Program-made: the position numbers and the translations under genes
The notes under the pieces: generated by a model
Databases searched by the model: none
What the model saw: the letters and a program-made list of their open reading frames with translations, nothing else
What the model was told of the DNA's origin: nothing
Shown here: piece after piece, positions 1 to 7,092 of the stretch
Position numbering within the stretch: the stretch's first letter is position 1
How the letters are laid out: each line of letters begins with the position of its first letter
Assembly (NCBI RefSeq): GCF_016584085.1
Contig: NZ_NRSJ01000051.1
Location: 1-33,099, forward strand
Reading direction: 5' to 3'
DNA: 33,099 bases
Origin: Halochromatium glycolicum
Lineage (GTDB): Bacteria > Pseudomonadota > Gammaproteobacteria > Chromatiales > Chromatiaceae

Positions 1-2
1 GC

Positions 3-131
3 CGCCGCGAGACCGCCCGCGCATTGCTGGCGCAGACCAGGCTGGACGATGCGACCATCGCCGCGATCACCCAGCTGCCGGCGGCGGAGGTTGCCGCCAT
101 GCGCCAGCACCCGCCGCGCTCGGAGAAGTAA
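3..131 (+). pseudogene. C-terminal end of an Rpn-type (PD-(D/E)XK) nuclease gene, cut by the window edge
   Basis: The frame enters from the left edge and gives 42 residues before a TAA stop. The segment ETARALL followed by a helix-turn-helix-like tail (LDDATIAAITQLPAAEVAAM) matches the usual C-terminus of the Rpn/DUF4351 family of recombination-promoting nucleases. Several other pieces of this family lie at 5645, 7093, 10050, 12025 and 15405. Whether the gene is intact cannot be seen from here. The family call rests on this short tail and on the context. Confidence 0.55.
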
Positions 132-190
132 ATCAAAGGGGTCGGTAATCAAAGGGGTCAGGTTCAGCAATTCAGGTGACAGTTTACTTA
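132..190. repeat. RAYT-style flank repeats
   Basis: AATCAAAGGGGTC occurs twice (131-143 and 147-159) and is followed by TTCAGGTGACAGTTTACTTA at 171-190. Related GTGACAG motifs recur at 5473-5510 and 6892-6910. Such short motifs often flank REP-associated or other mobile remnants. No transposase is next to them here, so the assignment is weak. Confidence 0.35.
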
Positions 191-194
191 GTGG

Positions 195-263
195 CTGTCC
201 ATCTTCTACTTCCCGATGATCGTCCAACAGTGGCCCTCAAATCGGGAAGACGTTGATGGACAG
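195..263. repeat. Symmetric inverted repeat / hairpin
   Basis: CTGTCCATC (195-203) pairs with GATGGACAG (255-263), and CTTCCCGAT (209-217) pairs with ATCGGGAAG (241-249). Both arms have exactly five unpaired bases between the two 9-bp stems, and the loop is 23 bases. This could be paired transposon ends or a recombinase site. It does not resemble a terminator because no T-run follows. Confidence 0.6.
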
Positions 264-376
264 TTCCTTATTGCGCCAGGCAAAGCCTGGAAGAGGGGCA
301 AGAACGCCTTTCCTCTGCCTGCGCAACGCGCCGGTCTGAGCCCCGGGAGGCCGGCCAGGACCGGGCATTGGTTCGA

Positions 377-907
377 TCAGGAGCTGATCAGGAGATCAGC
401 AAGCTTGAGGATGATGCCGAGCACGGCCAGTCCGCCGATCATCCAGCGGGTCTGGCTGGCGATGGCCTGATGCAGGTTGACCTCGACCTGTTTGATCTGC
501 AGCTCCACGGACTTGATCTGCTCCTGTAGGCGGGCATCACCCTCCCTGATCTGCTCCTGCAAGCGGGCATCACCCTCCCTAATCTGCTCCTGCAAGCGGG
601 TGTCGCCTGCCCTGATCTGCTCCTGCAGGCTGGCGTCGACCTCTTTAATCTGCAGCTCCAGGCCTTTCATCTGCTCCTGCAAGCGGGCATCACCCTCCCT
701 GATCTGCTCCTGAAGGCGAGCCTCGACTTCCCTAATTTCCTTCTGCAAGCGCAGTTCGCTCTCGCGCACATGACTTTGGGTGGCGAGCTCACTAATCTGC
801 GGGAAGCGCGCATCGAGGGCCTCGACGGCCTGGGCGATCAGGCGCGCGCGCTCCTTCTCATCGGTGGTCTCTGTCAGCTTGGCGTAGAGGTCAAGCGCGG
901 CGCTCAT
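377..907 (-). CDS. Hendecad coiled-coil protein with C-terminal membrane anchor
   Basis: The 176-residue product starts at ATG 905-907. Residues about 55-140 are built from 11-residue units of the type RLQEQIREGDA, repeated with variants such as LELQIKEVDAS. This 11-residue (33-bp) period predicts a right-handed coiled coil. Residues about 153-173 (MIGGLAVLGIILKLADLLI) are one hydrophobic helix, so the protein is probably tail-anchored in the inner membrane. The architecture recalls DUF1640-like proteins, but I do not recognise a specific function. Near-identical 33-bp units make the gene prone to repeat-number change. A remnant of a second copy lies at 15165-15218. No operon partner is visible. 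Confidence 0.7.
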   Translation of the reverse strand: MSAALDLYAKLTETTDEKERARLIAQAVEALDARFPQISELATQSHVRESELRLQKEIREVEARLQEQIREGDARLQEQMKGLELQIKEVDASLQEQIRAGDTRLQEQIREGDARLQEQIREGDARLQEQIKSVELQIKQVEVNLHQAIASQTRWMIGGLAVLGIILKLADLLISS

Positions 908-1088
908 AGGTGGCAGCTTCGGGGCGGCAGCTTCGTTGGTTACAAGCCTCGTAACACTCTAGCAAAAGGCGGCGCAACCTACCGGCCACTGAACTGAAAT
1001 TAGCCGAGCAACGCATAGGTGGACCGGGTAAGTCGCTCATCCGCAGATCAGCGAGCTCAAGCTGAAGTTCGGCTACGTCAGTCGAGCT

Positions 1089-1340
1089 TCAGCCCTTCGA
1101 TCTCGGCGATCCCCTCGGCTCGACGGCGATGACCTGATCACCGGCCCCGACCCGTTCGGCCAACAGCACGCTGTAGTAGCCGATATTGGCGCCGACGTCC
1201 AGTATCCGATCACCGGGGCGGGCCAGCCCAAGCAGCGACCGAGTCTCCGCCGGCTCGAACAGTCCGTTGACGGTCAGGCCCAGGCTGTCCACGTCGTCGA
1301 CCAGCATGCATTGCTGATTAAACAGCTTGATAGCGCGCAT
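1089..1340 (-). pseudogene. FkbM-family methyltransferase, N-terminal stump
   Basis: From the ATG at 1338-1340 the frame reads into ILDVGANIGYYSVLLAERVG and then IAVEP. These are the SAM-binding motif I and post-I strand of FkbM-type methyltransferases, which usually modify sugars or polyketides. The match stops at the VEP motif (about 1113). The remaining two thirds of the domain is missing and the frame ends at 1089 in unrelated residues. The stump cannot be catalytic. An upstream ATG at 1392-1394 in the same frame adds 18 basic residues and seems a worse start. Confidence 0.6.
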
Positions 1341-1395
1341 GAGTGTTGACCGAGACTGGGGTGGCTGTTCGGATCGCCGTCGTTGCGTCGGCAAG

Positions 1396-1749
1396 CGCCC
1401 TCAACGAGGCCGAGCGGCTAGAAGGTTACGGATTGCAAGCGCCAATTTTAACCCCAATGCGAGCCCAAAGCGGCGTCAGCACGACAGGCTAGCGAGGGCC
1501 AGAAGGCGGGTCAACGCGAAACCGAGCCAAGAATCGCCTGGCTCGCGCCAGCGGGGAGGGGCGTCTTTTCGCGCAGGACTGCGCGAGCTCGCGGTAGACA
1601 CCATCCCACTGGCGGTTCAGGTGCGCGGCCCCAAGATGGGAGCGCGGCAGCACATGCTGCGCGCGCTCATCGCCGCTCGCATCATCGCCGATGGAGCGGC
1701 TCTTGGTTGTGCGCTGTGTTCGCCAGCTTCGCGATACCGCGAGTCTGCA
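1396..1749. other. Non-coding stretch with no recognisable gene
   Basis: Open frames here on both strands have skewed, low-complexity composition and no motif I recognise. I see no RNA gene, terminator or clear repeat. It is probably eroded coding sequence between the methyltransferase stump and the fragment at 1750. Confidence 0.4.
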
Positions 1750-2034
1750 TCAACGGCATGCGCGAGCCTGAAGGCTCGGGTTGGTGCCGATCTCGATGGC
1801 TGCTCGAGGAATGAACCAGCGCCCGAAGCCATTGTTGGCTTCGGGCGCATAGACCGTCAGCCCTTCGAACTGGCAGATGCGTTGTTGCGGGGATAGCATT
1901 TCATCCTTGTTCGCCGGAAGACGCCAGTTCCCGATTTCCAGCACCGGGTTCTCAGGGTCAGACAGATCAGTGCGGGTGCGGCCCGGGAATGCCTCCGGCT
2001 CTTTTGGATTTCCCGTGACATGAATGCTCAACAA
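1750..2034 (-). pseudogene. Unrecognised 94-residue fragment
   Basis: The minus-strand frame gives a well-mixed, protein-like segment (ENPVLEIGNWRLPANKDEM followed by FEGLTVYAPEANNGFGRWF) that ends at 1750. I do not recognise the family. Its 5' end overlaps the chimeric tail of the ISL3 transposase frame, so the fragment was probably truncated by that element. It sits on the same strand as the FkbM stump, and both could derive from one lost surface-sugar gene cluster. That link is inference. Confidence 0.3.
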
Positions 2035-2117
2035 AAACAGGTTGTTGAGCGGTCAGACGTGACAGGAGTCGGCTGATCGTTACAAACGGAGGCACAGTGT
2101 AACCCCTTGATCTTCCG

Positions 2118-2888
2118 TCCATGCTCAAGTCCTGTGGCTGTTTGCGCAACGCCCACATCGCGCCTTTCAGGCGTTGATACTGGGTTGCGGAGAGGGTGCG
2201 CTTGAGCCGTTTGAGCTCCTGCTTGCGCAACCTGTCGACGGCCTCGCGGTAGCGTTTGGCGACATGGAAACGATCGGCGACCACGCGCACACGGCGCCCA
2301 AAGACCGCCTTCGCCGCACCGATGAACCCCTCGTAGAGATCACTGCACAGCACCCGCACCGTTCGCCGTAAGCGCTTGGGGATACAAGATAAAAACTCGA
2401 CCACGGTGGCCTTCTTGCGGTCCTTGAGCACGCCGAGGATGTGGGTCCGATCACCGCTCTGCCCGGTAACGATGGCGACAAAGTCATGGTGGCCTTTCTT
2501 CAGGGCAATCTCATCGATGCCGATGACCTCAAGCGACGGCAACGCTTCCCAGTCGGGAGTCGTGGCGATGTGACGATCGAGCAGGCCTTGGAGGGTCTCG
2601 ATCGAGACCCCTTCCTTGTGCGCAACATCACTCAACGTGCTATTGATACAGGCGCGCAGCAGGTGCTCCTCGTACGCCTTGCTCATGCGACTGCGACGGT
2701 TGAACCAGGGGACTTGCTGCGTCGTGGTCGGCCCCTCGTCACAGTCGCAGCGATCGCGCGGGAGGCGAAACCGAAGGTAAACCGGCTTACCCAATAGATC
2801 TAAATGGCGCATCGTCTTCCATTCACTCCAGCCATTGCGCGTGGTGATCCAGTCGCCACAGCGGTGGCACGTCGTCCCCTACCTCCTC
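2118..2888 (-). pseudogene. ISL3-family transposase, frameshifted and truncated
   Basis: The frame carries the ISL3 DDE core: IGIDEIALKKGHHDFVAIVTG with the first Asp, VLCSDLYEGFIGA with the second Asp, then DRFHVAKRYREAVDRLRKQ. The N-terminal zinc finger (CHRCGDW at about 2849-2870, then DRCDC) is in the same frame as the DDE core. A TAG at about 2886-2888 cuts it off, and the sequence before it continues in another frame (LFAQPIESEEVGDD), so an indel lies near 2880. The match ends near 2118 after RKQPQDLS, so the catalytic Glu and C-terminus are lost. ISL3 transposases are usually about 400 residues. The longest open piece is 1967-2812, whose last 50 residues are unrelated read-through. Confidence 0.75.
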
Positions 2889-3055
2889 AGATTCAATGGG
2901 TTGCGCGAATAAGTCGTCTTGTAACGCAATCCCGGCTTGCGGGCGGTCCCGCTGCCAGTAACCGGGATGGGCGGCACGGCGGAAGCGTATCCACTGCATG
3001 TTTGCTGGGCCGCGGAAGTAGTCCCGGTTGGCCGATTTGCTCAACCAACTGTGCT
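2889..3055 (-). pseudogene. Small accessory-protein fragment upstream of the ISL3 remnant
   Basis: In the frame shifted relative to the ISL3 finger, the minus strand reads YFRGPANMQWIRFRRAAHPG, then ALQDDLFAQPIESEEVGDD. The pattern of FRGPAN, an Arg-rich stretch, HPGYW and ALQDD resembles a short protein often found beside transposase genes in Proteobacteria and Planctomycetes. I cannot name the family. It could be a standalone fragment or the original N-terminus of the transposase, joined by the indel near 2880. Confidence 0.3.
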
Positions 3056-3392
3056 GACTGGCAGCCTTGCGGGGTACAGGTTGCACCGTTGACGGCAGCC
3101 GTGCGGGATTTTTCTGCGTGAACGGCATTCGGCATTCTTCCTCCCCTCAAACCTCGGTTCGATGACAGATTTCACCCTATGGAGCCAGATTTCGTCCCCT
3201 GGAGCCGATCTCTTCCGTGACGCCGGGTCTTGACGCCCTGCAGGCACCGACCGATACTTCACCAAACGCGGTTGGCTTTCCTGGCCTTTTTTGCGTGCAC
3301 CAGACATCCGCGCTGTGGGAGATCCCGCGCATCGGCACGCGTGATACGGACGTACGCGAGACCATCGATCACGACGCCACCAGGATTGCACC
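3056..3392. other. Non-coding stretch with a 20-bp tandem duplication
   Basis: Two adjacent imperfect 20-bp copies, CAGATTTCACCCTATGGAGC (3166-3185) and CAGATTTCGTCCCCTGGAGC (3186-3205), stand out. Tandem repeats of this size occur at IS21-type transposon ends, so this may be another element end. I see no gene. The upstream region of the gene at 3393 lies here, but I find no convincing promoter boxes. Confidence 0.4.
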
Positions 3393-4268
3393 ATGGCCCC
3401 GTATCAATACTTCCAGTGTCGTGCCTGCGGACAACAAATGGTCGTCGAGACCCCGCCGGCGGGGATCGTGCCCCATCCGCAATGCAGCGGCTGCAAGCAG
3501 TTCAAGATGGAGTTCATCGGCGACGGCGTAGCGCCCGTCCTGCCCCCGCCGCCCCCGCCGGGGACCCGCACGGCGCAATGGCAGGCCCAGGCCGCCGCCA
3601 TGACCGACGTCCCGAAGGTTCTTTACAGCGGCTCCGGCGCGAACCACGGCGCCATGGTCGACTACTCGGTCAGCGAAAACACCGCGAAGGCCGTCGTGCA
3701 GGTCGACTACAGGGTCGGCAGTTCGAACAACCGCACCGTCGCCTTCCACAACTCGCTGCTGACCCGGCAGGGCCCGCCCGCGGACTGGCTCATCAAGCCC
3801 GCCTTCGGCGTGCTTGGATCGCCACTGGCCTGGGCGAGCCTCGACCCGAAGAAACTTCCGCCCGGCGCCGTCCTCAGCGACGCCCCGAAGATGCCCCAGC
3901 GCTTCGATGTCGTCATGCCGCTCGGCAACCACGCCTTCGGCCTCATCCACCTCCTCGCCGGCCACCTCAAGGATGCGCGCAGCCTCACGGGCCCCCCGAG
4001 CTCCGGACTTTCCGCCGAGGACGAGGTCTACCGCACCACCCAGGGTGTTCAAAGAGGCATCGGCGAAGCCCTCAGCCCCGGCGGCCTTAACGCCGTCGCC
4101 CTCGAAGACCCCGTTAACCGCAAGTGGATCTTCCTCGGGGCCAACGGCGTCACCCTCGTCGTCCGCGGGCACGCCAACGGCGCCTTCAGTGCCACCACCA
4201 TGTTCAAGGGCGGGAAGATCGCGCCGACCGCGCGCAAGGCATGGAAGCGCCGGGGCGTCGTCCTCTAA
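3393..4268 (+). CDS. Zinc-ribbon protein with a C-terminal domain resembling BECR-fold nucleases
   Basis: The 291-residue frame starts at ATG 3393 with a weak AGGA 11 bases upstream. Cys9, Cys12, Cys31 and Cys34 form a CxxC-x18-CxxC zinc ribbon. Residues 50-57 are a proline-rich linker. The rest contains FGLIHLLAGHLKDA, an acidic helix pair, then NAVALEDP, NRKWIFLGANGVTLVVRG and GAFSATTMF. The order His-rich helix, beta strands with an Arg, and a final strand with Ser/Thr recalls the barnase/EndoU/colicin/RelE-like toxin domains of polymorphic and phage toxins. I infer this from pattern only; no catalytic triad can be assigned. No immunity gene follows directly. It may be a domesticated or orphan effector. 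Composition matches its neighbours. Confidence 0.55.
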   Translation: MAPYQYFQCRACGQQMVVETPPAGIVPHPQCSGCKQFKMEFIGDGVAPVLPPPPPPGTRTAQWQAQAAAMTDVPKVLYSGSGANHGAMVDYSVSENTAKAVVQVDYRVGSSNNRTVAFHNSLLTRQGPPADWLIKPAFGVLGSPLAWASLDPKKLPPGAVLSDAPKMPQRFDVVMPLGNHAFGLIHLLAGHLKDARSLTGPPSSGLSAEDEVYRTTQGVQRGIGEALSPGGLNAVALEDPVNRKWIFLGANGVTLVVRGHANGAFSATTMFKGGKIAPTARKAWKRRGVVL

Positions 4269-4274
4269 ACCGCG

Positions 4275-4432
4275 TTACGCCCGCTGGAACTCGATCTCCA
4301 TCGTCTTGAACTCATCGCCCCCGGCGAGGCGAACCACGACGCCATCGTGCGCCGGTCTTGGTCGATCACGCGAAACACCGACCGCTTGCGCATCTCCTGC
4401 CCGGTCTCCGCGTTCGTCAGCGTATCCGTCAT
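4275..4432 (-). pseudogene. DUF1579-family protein, C-terminal remnant with a one-base indel
   Basis: The minus strand reads MTDTLTNAETGQEMRKRSVF and then RVIDQDR, followed after a run of five G by GDEFKTMEIEFQRA and a TAA at 4275-4277. The two parts lie in frames one base apart, and adding one G to the run restores a single frame. The VIDQDR segment and the FKTMEIEF end are typical of DUF1579, a small beta-sheet family of unknown function. The N-terminal part is missing beyond about 4432. It lies tail-to-tail with the zinc-ribbon gene. Confidence 0.6.
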
Positions 4433-4850
4433 CCCCGCCCGCCCACGATCACACCCGCGCGCCCCTGCGCTGCGCCCTTGGTTGAGATTGGCCTGCTCCG
4501 CTTGGGTACCAGCCCAAACCATCCGGGTTTGGTCGTTTGCTGCTTCAGCGCAGCTCACCCACCCGCCTGGGACGATGCTCCCGAGCCGATGCCGGACTGA
4601 GACCTCCCCCAGCAGCCCGCGCCCGACTTCGAGTTTGATCAGCGCGTCTCCTGGTGGCCGCCGTCTCATGCGGGAGGCGGTGCCGAGCGCCTTCGTCTTG
4701 GCCCCTCCGGCATGACCCCGAGCCCGCTCAAGCGCGCCGTTTCAGCCTGCCACGAGCGTCGCCAGAGGTCGCTCCGCCCTGTTTCCGGTTCTTGACCTTG
4801 CATCCAGAGCTCCACTATCGACCTGCCTCAGCGCCGGGTCAGACCCTTAG
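4433..4850. other. Non-coding stretch
   Basis: I see no gene with family-like sequence on either strand. The open frames are Pro/Ser/Arg-rich shadows. It separates the DUF1579 remnant from the structured region starting at 4853. Confidence 0.4.
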
Positions 4851-4852
4851 GG

Positions 4853-5460
4853 CGGCTTGGATTTCCTAGGAGCCGCCGGCAAGGCCGCGAATCTTGGAGG
4901 GTGAAAGTCCCTCTACCGTCAATTGCTCGATTCGGACGGTTAGCATATCCACTGCTCGGGGAGGTAACGAACCGAGTTCTGCGTGGACGTAAAAGTCACG
5001 GCTGCCCTGGGCGGGTCGAGAGGCCAGCCCGGCGGTGGGAACGACCGGGGTGGCGAGCAAACCTGGGGCCTGAACATGAGTGAATGACTGCAGCCTCGAA
5101 AACCAAGCCCCGTACGGAAGTCGTTGTGCGGGATTTTGTGCGGTTCCGGCCCCGTTAGGAAAGGGGAAGGCCGATGCCCTGTGGGAAGAAACGAGCACGT
5201 GCACCAGAGGGGCGACCGGGGTAAGGGTCCAGGCACCTGGGGAAAGATTCGCGGAGATGACGCCGGGAACGGCCTCCTTGCAGCAGGGGCACGCAGCAAC
5301 CTGCAAAGACTCAGGGTACAAGGGTAGAACCGAGGCCGTGAGAGGATTGAGGTCGGGCGCATGAGCCCGTAGGAGCGAGAAAGCCGGGGTAGTGCCTGGC
5401 GACACGGGTGACAGTCCCGTGCCGAGTGGTGGTCACATCGACCCTCGGGCGAAGGGGCTC
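4853..5460 (+). ncRNA. Structured RNA, possibly the 5' part of a group II intron
   Basis: About 600 bases hold no plausible protein but many short perfect stems. GGCGGCT (4853-4859) pairs with AGCCGCC (4873-4879). GAGGG-TGAAAGT-CCCTC lies near 4890-4906, and CACGGG-TGACAGT-CCCGTG near 5404-5422 has the same stem-loop design. GGGTGAAAGTCCC is a motif I associate with domain I of bacterial group II introns. No reverse transcriptase gene follows, so this would be a truncated intron. A different structured RNA cannot be excluded. Confidence 0.35.
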
Positions 5461-5472
5461 TCGGTACAGGGA

Positions 5473-5510
5473 GTGAGTTCCGGTGACGTGGTGAGTTCCG
5501 GTGACAGTTT
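5473..5510. repeat. Two copies of GTGAGTTCCGGTGAC
   Basis: The 15-base motif occurs at 5473-5487 and 5491-5505, three bases apart. The second copy runs on into AGTTTATTGAATT. A variant, GAGTTCCGGGGACAGTATA, lies at 6892-6910, and another (TTCAGGTGACAGTTTACTTA) at 171-190. They bracket decayed Rpn genes and the nucleotidyltransferase pair. They are probably ends of mobile or REP-like units. Confidence 0.5.
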
Positions 5511-5561
5511 ATTGAATTGCGCTCGCTGGTCCGGCCCATCGCAGATTTCCCCATCCATCTT

Positions 5562-5601
5562 CGAGGTCCGCGCCTCAAGGGCTCTTGCGTGCCTTGCTGA
5601 G
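5562..5601 (+). repeat. Conserved leader of Rpn genes, copy 1
   Basis: CGCGCCTCAAGGGCTCTTGC followed by GTGCCTTGCTGAG lies 44 bases before the Rpn start at 5645. Closely similar sequence lies at 7055-7092 before the Rpn fragment at 7093, and the 5' part of that longer leader recurs at 8582-8621. The position suggests a conserved 5' leader that travels with these genes. Confidence 0.45.
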
Positions 5602-5644
5602 CGGGTGTCTGCGGGTACTCACTCGCCTGCGCTACACTCGCCCG

Positions 5645-5836
5645 ATGACCAGCAAAACCACCAACTCTCCATCCGCTTCGCCCAAAAGCGACCACGACAG
5701 CCCGTGGAAGGAGGCGCTGGAGCATTACTTCCCCGAGTTCCTGGCGCTCCTGTTCCCAGCCATCCACGCCGAGATCGATTGGACCCAAGGGTGCCGCTTC
5801 CACGTTGCCCTAAACACCTCGCCGAAATGCCTATAG
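5645..5836 (+). pseudogene. Rpn-family nuclease, N-terminal fragment
   Basis: The ATG at 5645 opens a typical Rpn N-terminus: a Ser/Thr/Lys-rich lead, then PWKEALEHYFPEFLALLFPA and HAEIDWTQG. After that motif (about 5800) the sequence changes and stops at 5836, so the PD-(D/E)XK catalytic core is absent. Full-length family members have about 300 residues. The last ten bases overlap the start of the nucleotidyltransferase gene at 5827, so translation of this stump could feed ribosomes to it. The missing middle resumes, perhaps from the same original gene, at 7093. Confidence 0.65.
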
Positions 5837-6447
5837 ACCCGGGCGAGTCTCCCACCATCGAGCCCGATACCGCGTTAGGGCGTGCGCTCGTGGCATTTTT
5901 TGATGTGCTTGAGCCGGTGTACGCCAGTGGCGAGAAGGGCGTTTTCCAAGTTATCGTTTTCGGTGGCTGCGCAGTCCACGTCCATACACAGGCGCGAGGG
6001 AGTGCGGATGTGGATGTTGAGATGGCATCCCACGGTTACGCTGATCCGGCCGAAATCGTTGCGCTTCTTGGTGAGGACGCCTATGCCTTCACGAACGAAG
6101 AAGGCGTGACGCAGATGCTGGAGTTGGACCCCAGCTTCAACACGACGCTTGCTCCGCTCAACGAAGACTACGAAAGTCGCGTCATCCGGCTGATGACGCA
6201 AAGCGGCGTCCGCAACGTCGAGGTCTATGTTGCAAGTGCGCTCGATGTGGCCATCACAAAGCCTGGTCGATTTGGTGATCGCGATCAGCAGGATATCCAG
6301 GCGCTGTTGCAGCTTCCTGAGGTTGATATCGCCGAGTTTGAACGATTAACGCGAGAAGCGATCAGCTATGCTGTTGGCGATCACGCCCGTCTCCTAGGCA
6401 ATTTGAACGTTGTACTCGACAGCTATGACCGCAGCGAGGATCGGTGA
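5827..6447 (+). CDS. DUF6036-like nucleotidyltransferase
   Basis: From ATG 5827 the product has 206 residues. The segment VIVFGGCAVHVHTQARGSAD followed by VDVE is the nucleotidyltransferase hallmark: a Gly-Gly loop, an Arg-x-Ser, and two metal-binding acids in DVDVE. Farther on, ALDVAITKPGRFGDRDQQDI matches the conserved DLA-x-K-x-R-x-x-x-KDxxDI segment of DUF6036 and AbiEii-like proteins. That family includes nucleotidyltransferase toxins of type IV-like systems, which modify tRNA or proteins. The start has no clear Shine-Dalgarno and overlaps the upstream Rpn stump. The stop overlaps the next gene, so the two form a translationally coupled pair. A toxin role is inference. Confidence 0.7.
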   Translation: MPIDPGESPTIEPDTALGRALVAFFDVLEPVYASGEKGVFQVIVFGGCAVHVHTQARGSADVDVEMASHGYADPAEIVALLGEDAYAFTNEEGVTQMLELDPSFNTTLAPLNEDYESRVIRLMTQSGVRNVEVYVASALDVAITKPGRFGDRDQQDIQALLQLPEVDIAEFERLTREAISYAVGDHARLLGNLNVVLDSYDRSEDR

Positions 6448-6878
6448 TGACGGTTTCCGATACACATCAACAGTTGTATCAGGTCGGCGCGCGCCCTCTT
6501 GAGCGCTCTGTCGATGAGGTGAAGCAGCTCGCAGAAGCGGTCTGGTATCACGGGTATCGCCCGACGCGGGTGGAACTGGAGCGGCTGCGCGACCTGATGC
6601 CTCGCGATGGGTTCCAGCGGACACTTTGTGTGCTCGAGCTGCTGAGTCAGTATCCGGTGTGTCGCCGTGATACTGCACGACACTTGCAAGAACTCACCCG
6701 GCAATTCCACCGGCAACTTCTAGGGCATGACGACACGCCAACCCAAGGGCGCTATTCCCCTAGCAAGCGGTGGGGCCTAAGTGATGCGACCGCACCGCTG
6801 CGCCAGGCGCTGTTGCCTCTGCAGACACGGACGTATGCTGATGCCACAGGGCATCAGCATGGCTTGAGTGGATTGTAA
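6447..6878 (+). CDS. Unrecognised 143-residue partner of the nucleotidyltransferase
   Basis: ATG 6447 overlaps the TGA of the previous gene by one base; a GTG at 6444 would overlap by four. Either way the two are coupled. The product is helical and charged, with LERSVDEVKQLAEAVWYHGY and VCVLELLSQYPV-like segments, and a basic tail. I do not recognise the family and see no DNA-binding motif with confidence. The one-nt overlap and shared strand suggest it acts with the nucleotidyltransferase, for example as its antitoxin or specificity partner. That is inference. Confidence 0.6.
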   Translation: MTVSDTHQQLYQVGARPLERSVDEVKQLAEAVWYHGYRPTRVELERLRDLMPRDGFQRTLCVLELLSQYPVCRRDTARHLQELTRQFHRQLLGHDDTPTQGRYSPSKRWGLSDATAPLRQALLPLQTRTYADATGHQHGLSGL

Positions 6879-7030
6879 TGGTCAAAGCCTCGAGTTCCGG
6901 GGACAGTATAGGTAACTGCTCTCATTGACCTGTCTCACCGGGCGTGTTGGGCGTCAGTTCTCGCCTTGTTGCATTTGCGTTCGAGCCACCCAGGCAAGGA
7001 CGCCCAGCCCCTGACTGATTTGGCTTAACG

Positions 7031-7092
7031 AGGTTTCACACTTCCAGCCCCCGGGGTTCGCGCCTCGGGGGGCTCTTGCATGCCTTGCTGAG
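7031..7092 (+). repeat. Conserved leader of Rpn genes, copy 2, with GC-rich stem
   Basis: TTCCAGCCCCCGGGGTTCGC is followed by GCCTCGGGGGGCTCTTGC, forming an AGCCCCC/GGGGGCT stem, and then TGCCTTGCTGAG. The 3' half matches 5562-5601 upstream of an Rpn start. The 5' half matches 8582-8621. Here it joins directly to internal Rpn codons at 7093, which points to an internal deletion of the gene start. Confidence 0.5.

Noticed and set aside
477..713. Ser/Cys-rich repeat protein on the plus strand
   Set aside because: It is the antisense of the 33-bp repeats of the coiled-coil gene.
1327..1896. A 189-residue plus frame
   Set aside because: Composition is Arg/Ala-biased, no family resemblance, and it lies opposite the methyltransferase stump and the fragment at 1750.
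3230..4090. A 286-residue plus frame overlapping the zinc-ribbon gene
   Set aside because: It is Arg/Pro/His-rich with no motif, while the other frame has an ordered zinc ribbon and domain.
4940..5803. A 287-residue minus frame across the structured RNA region
   Set aside because: It is Pro/Ser/Arg-rich and reads through stem-loops and the Rpn start; no protein family is recognisable.
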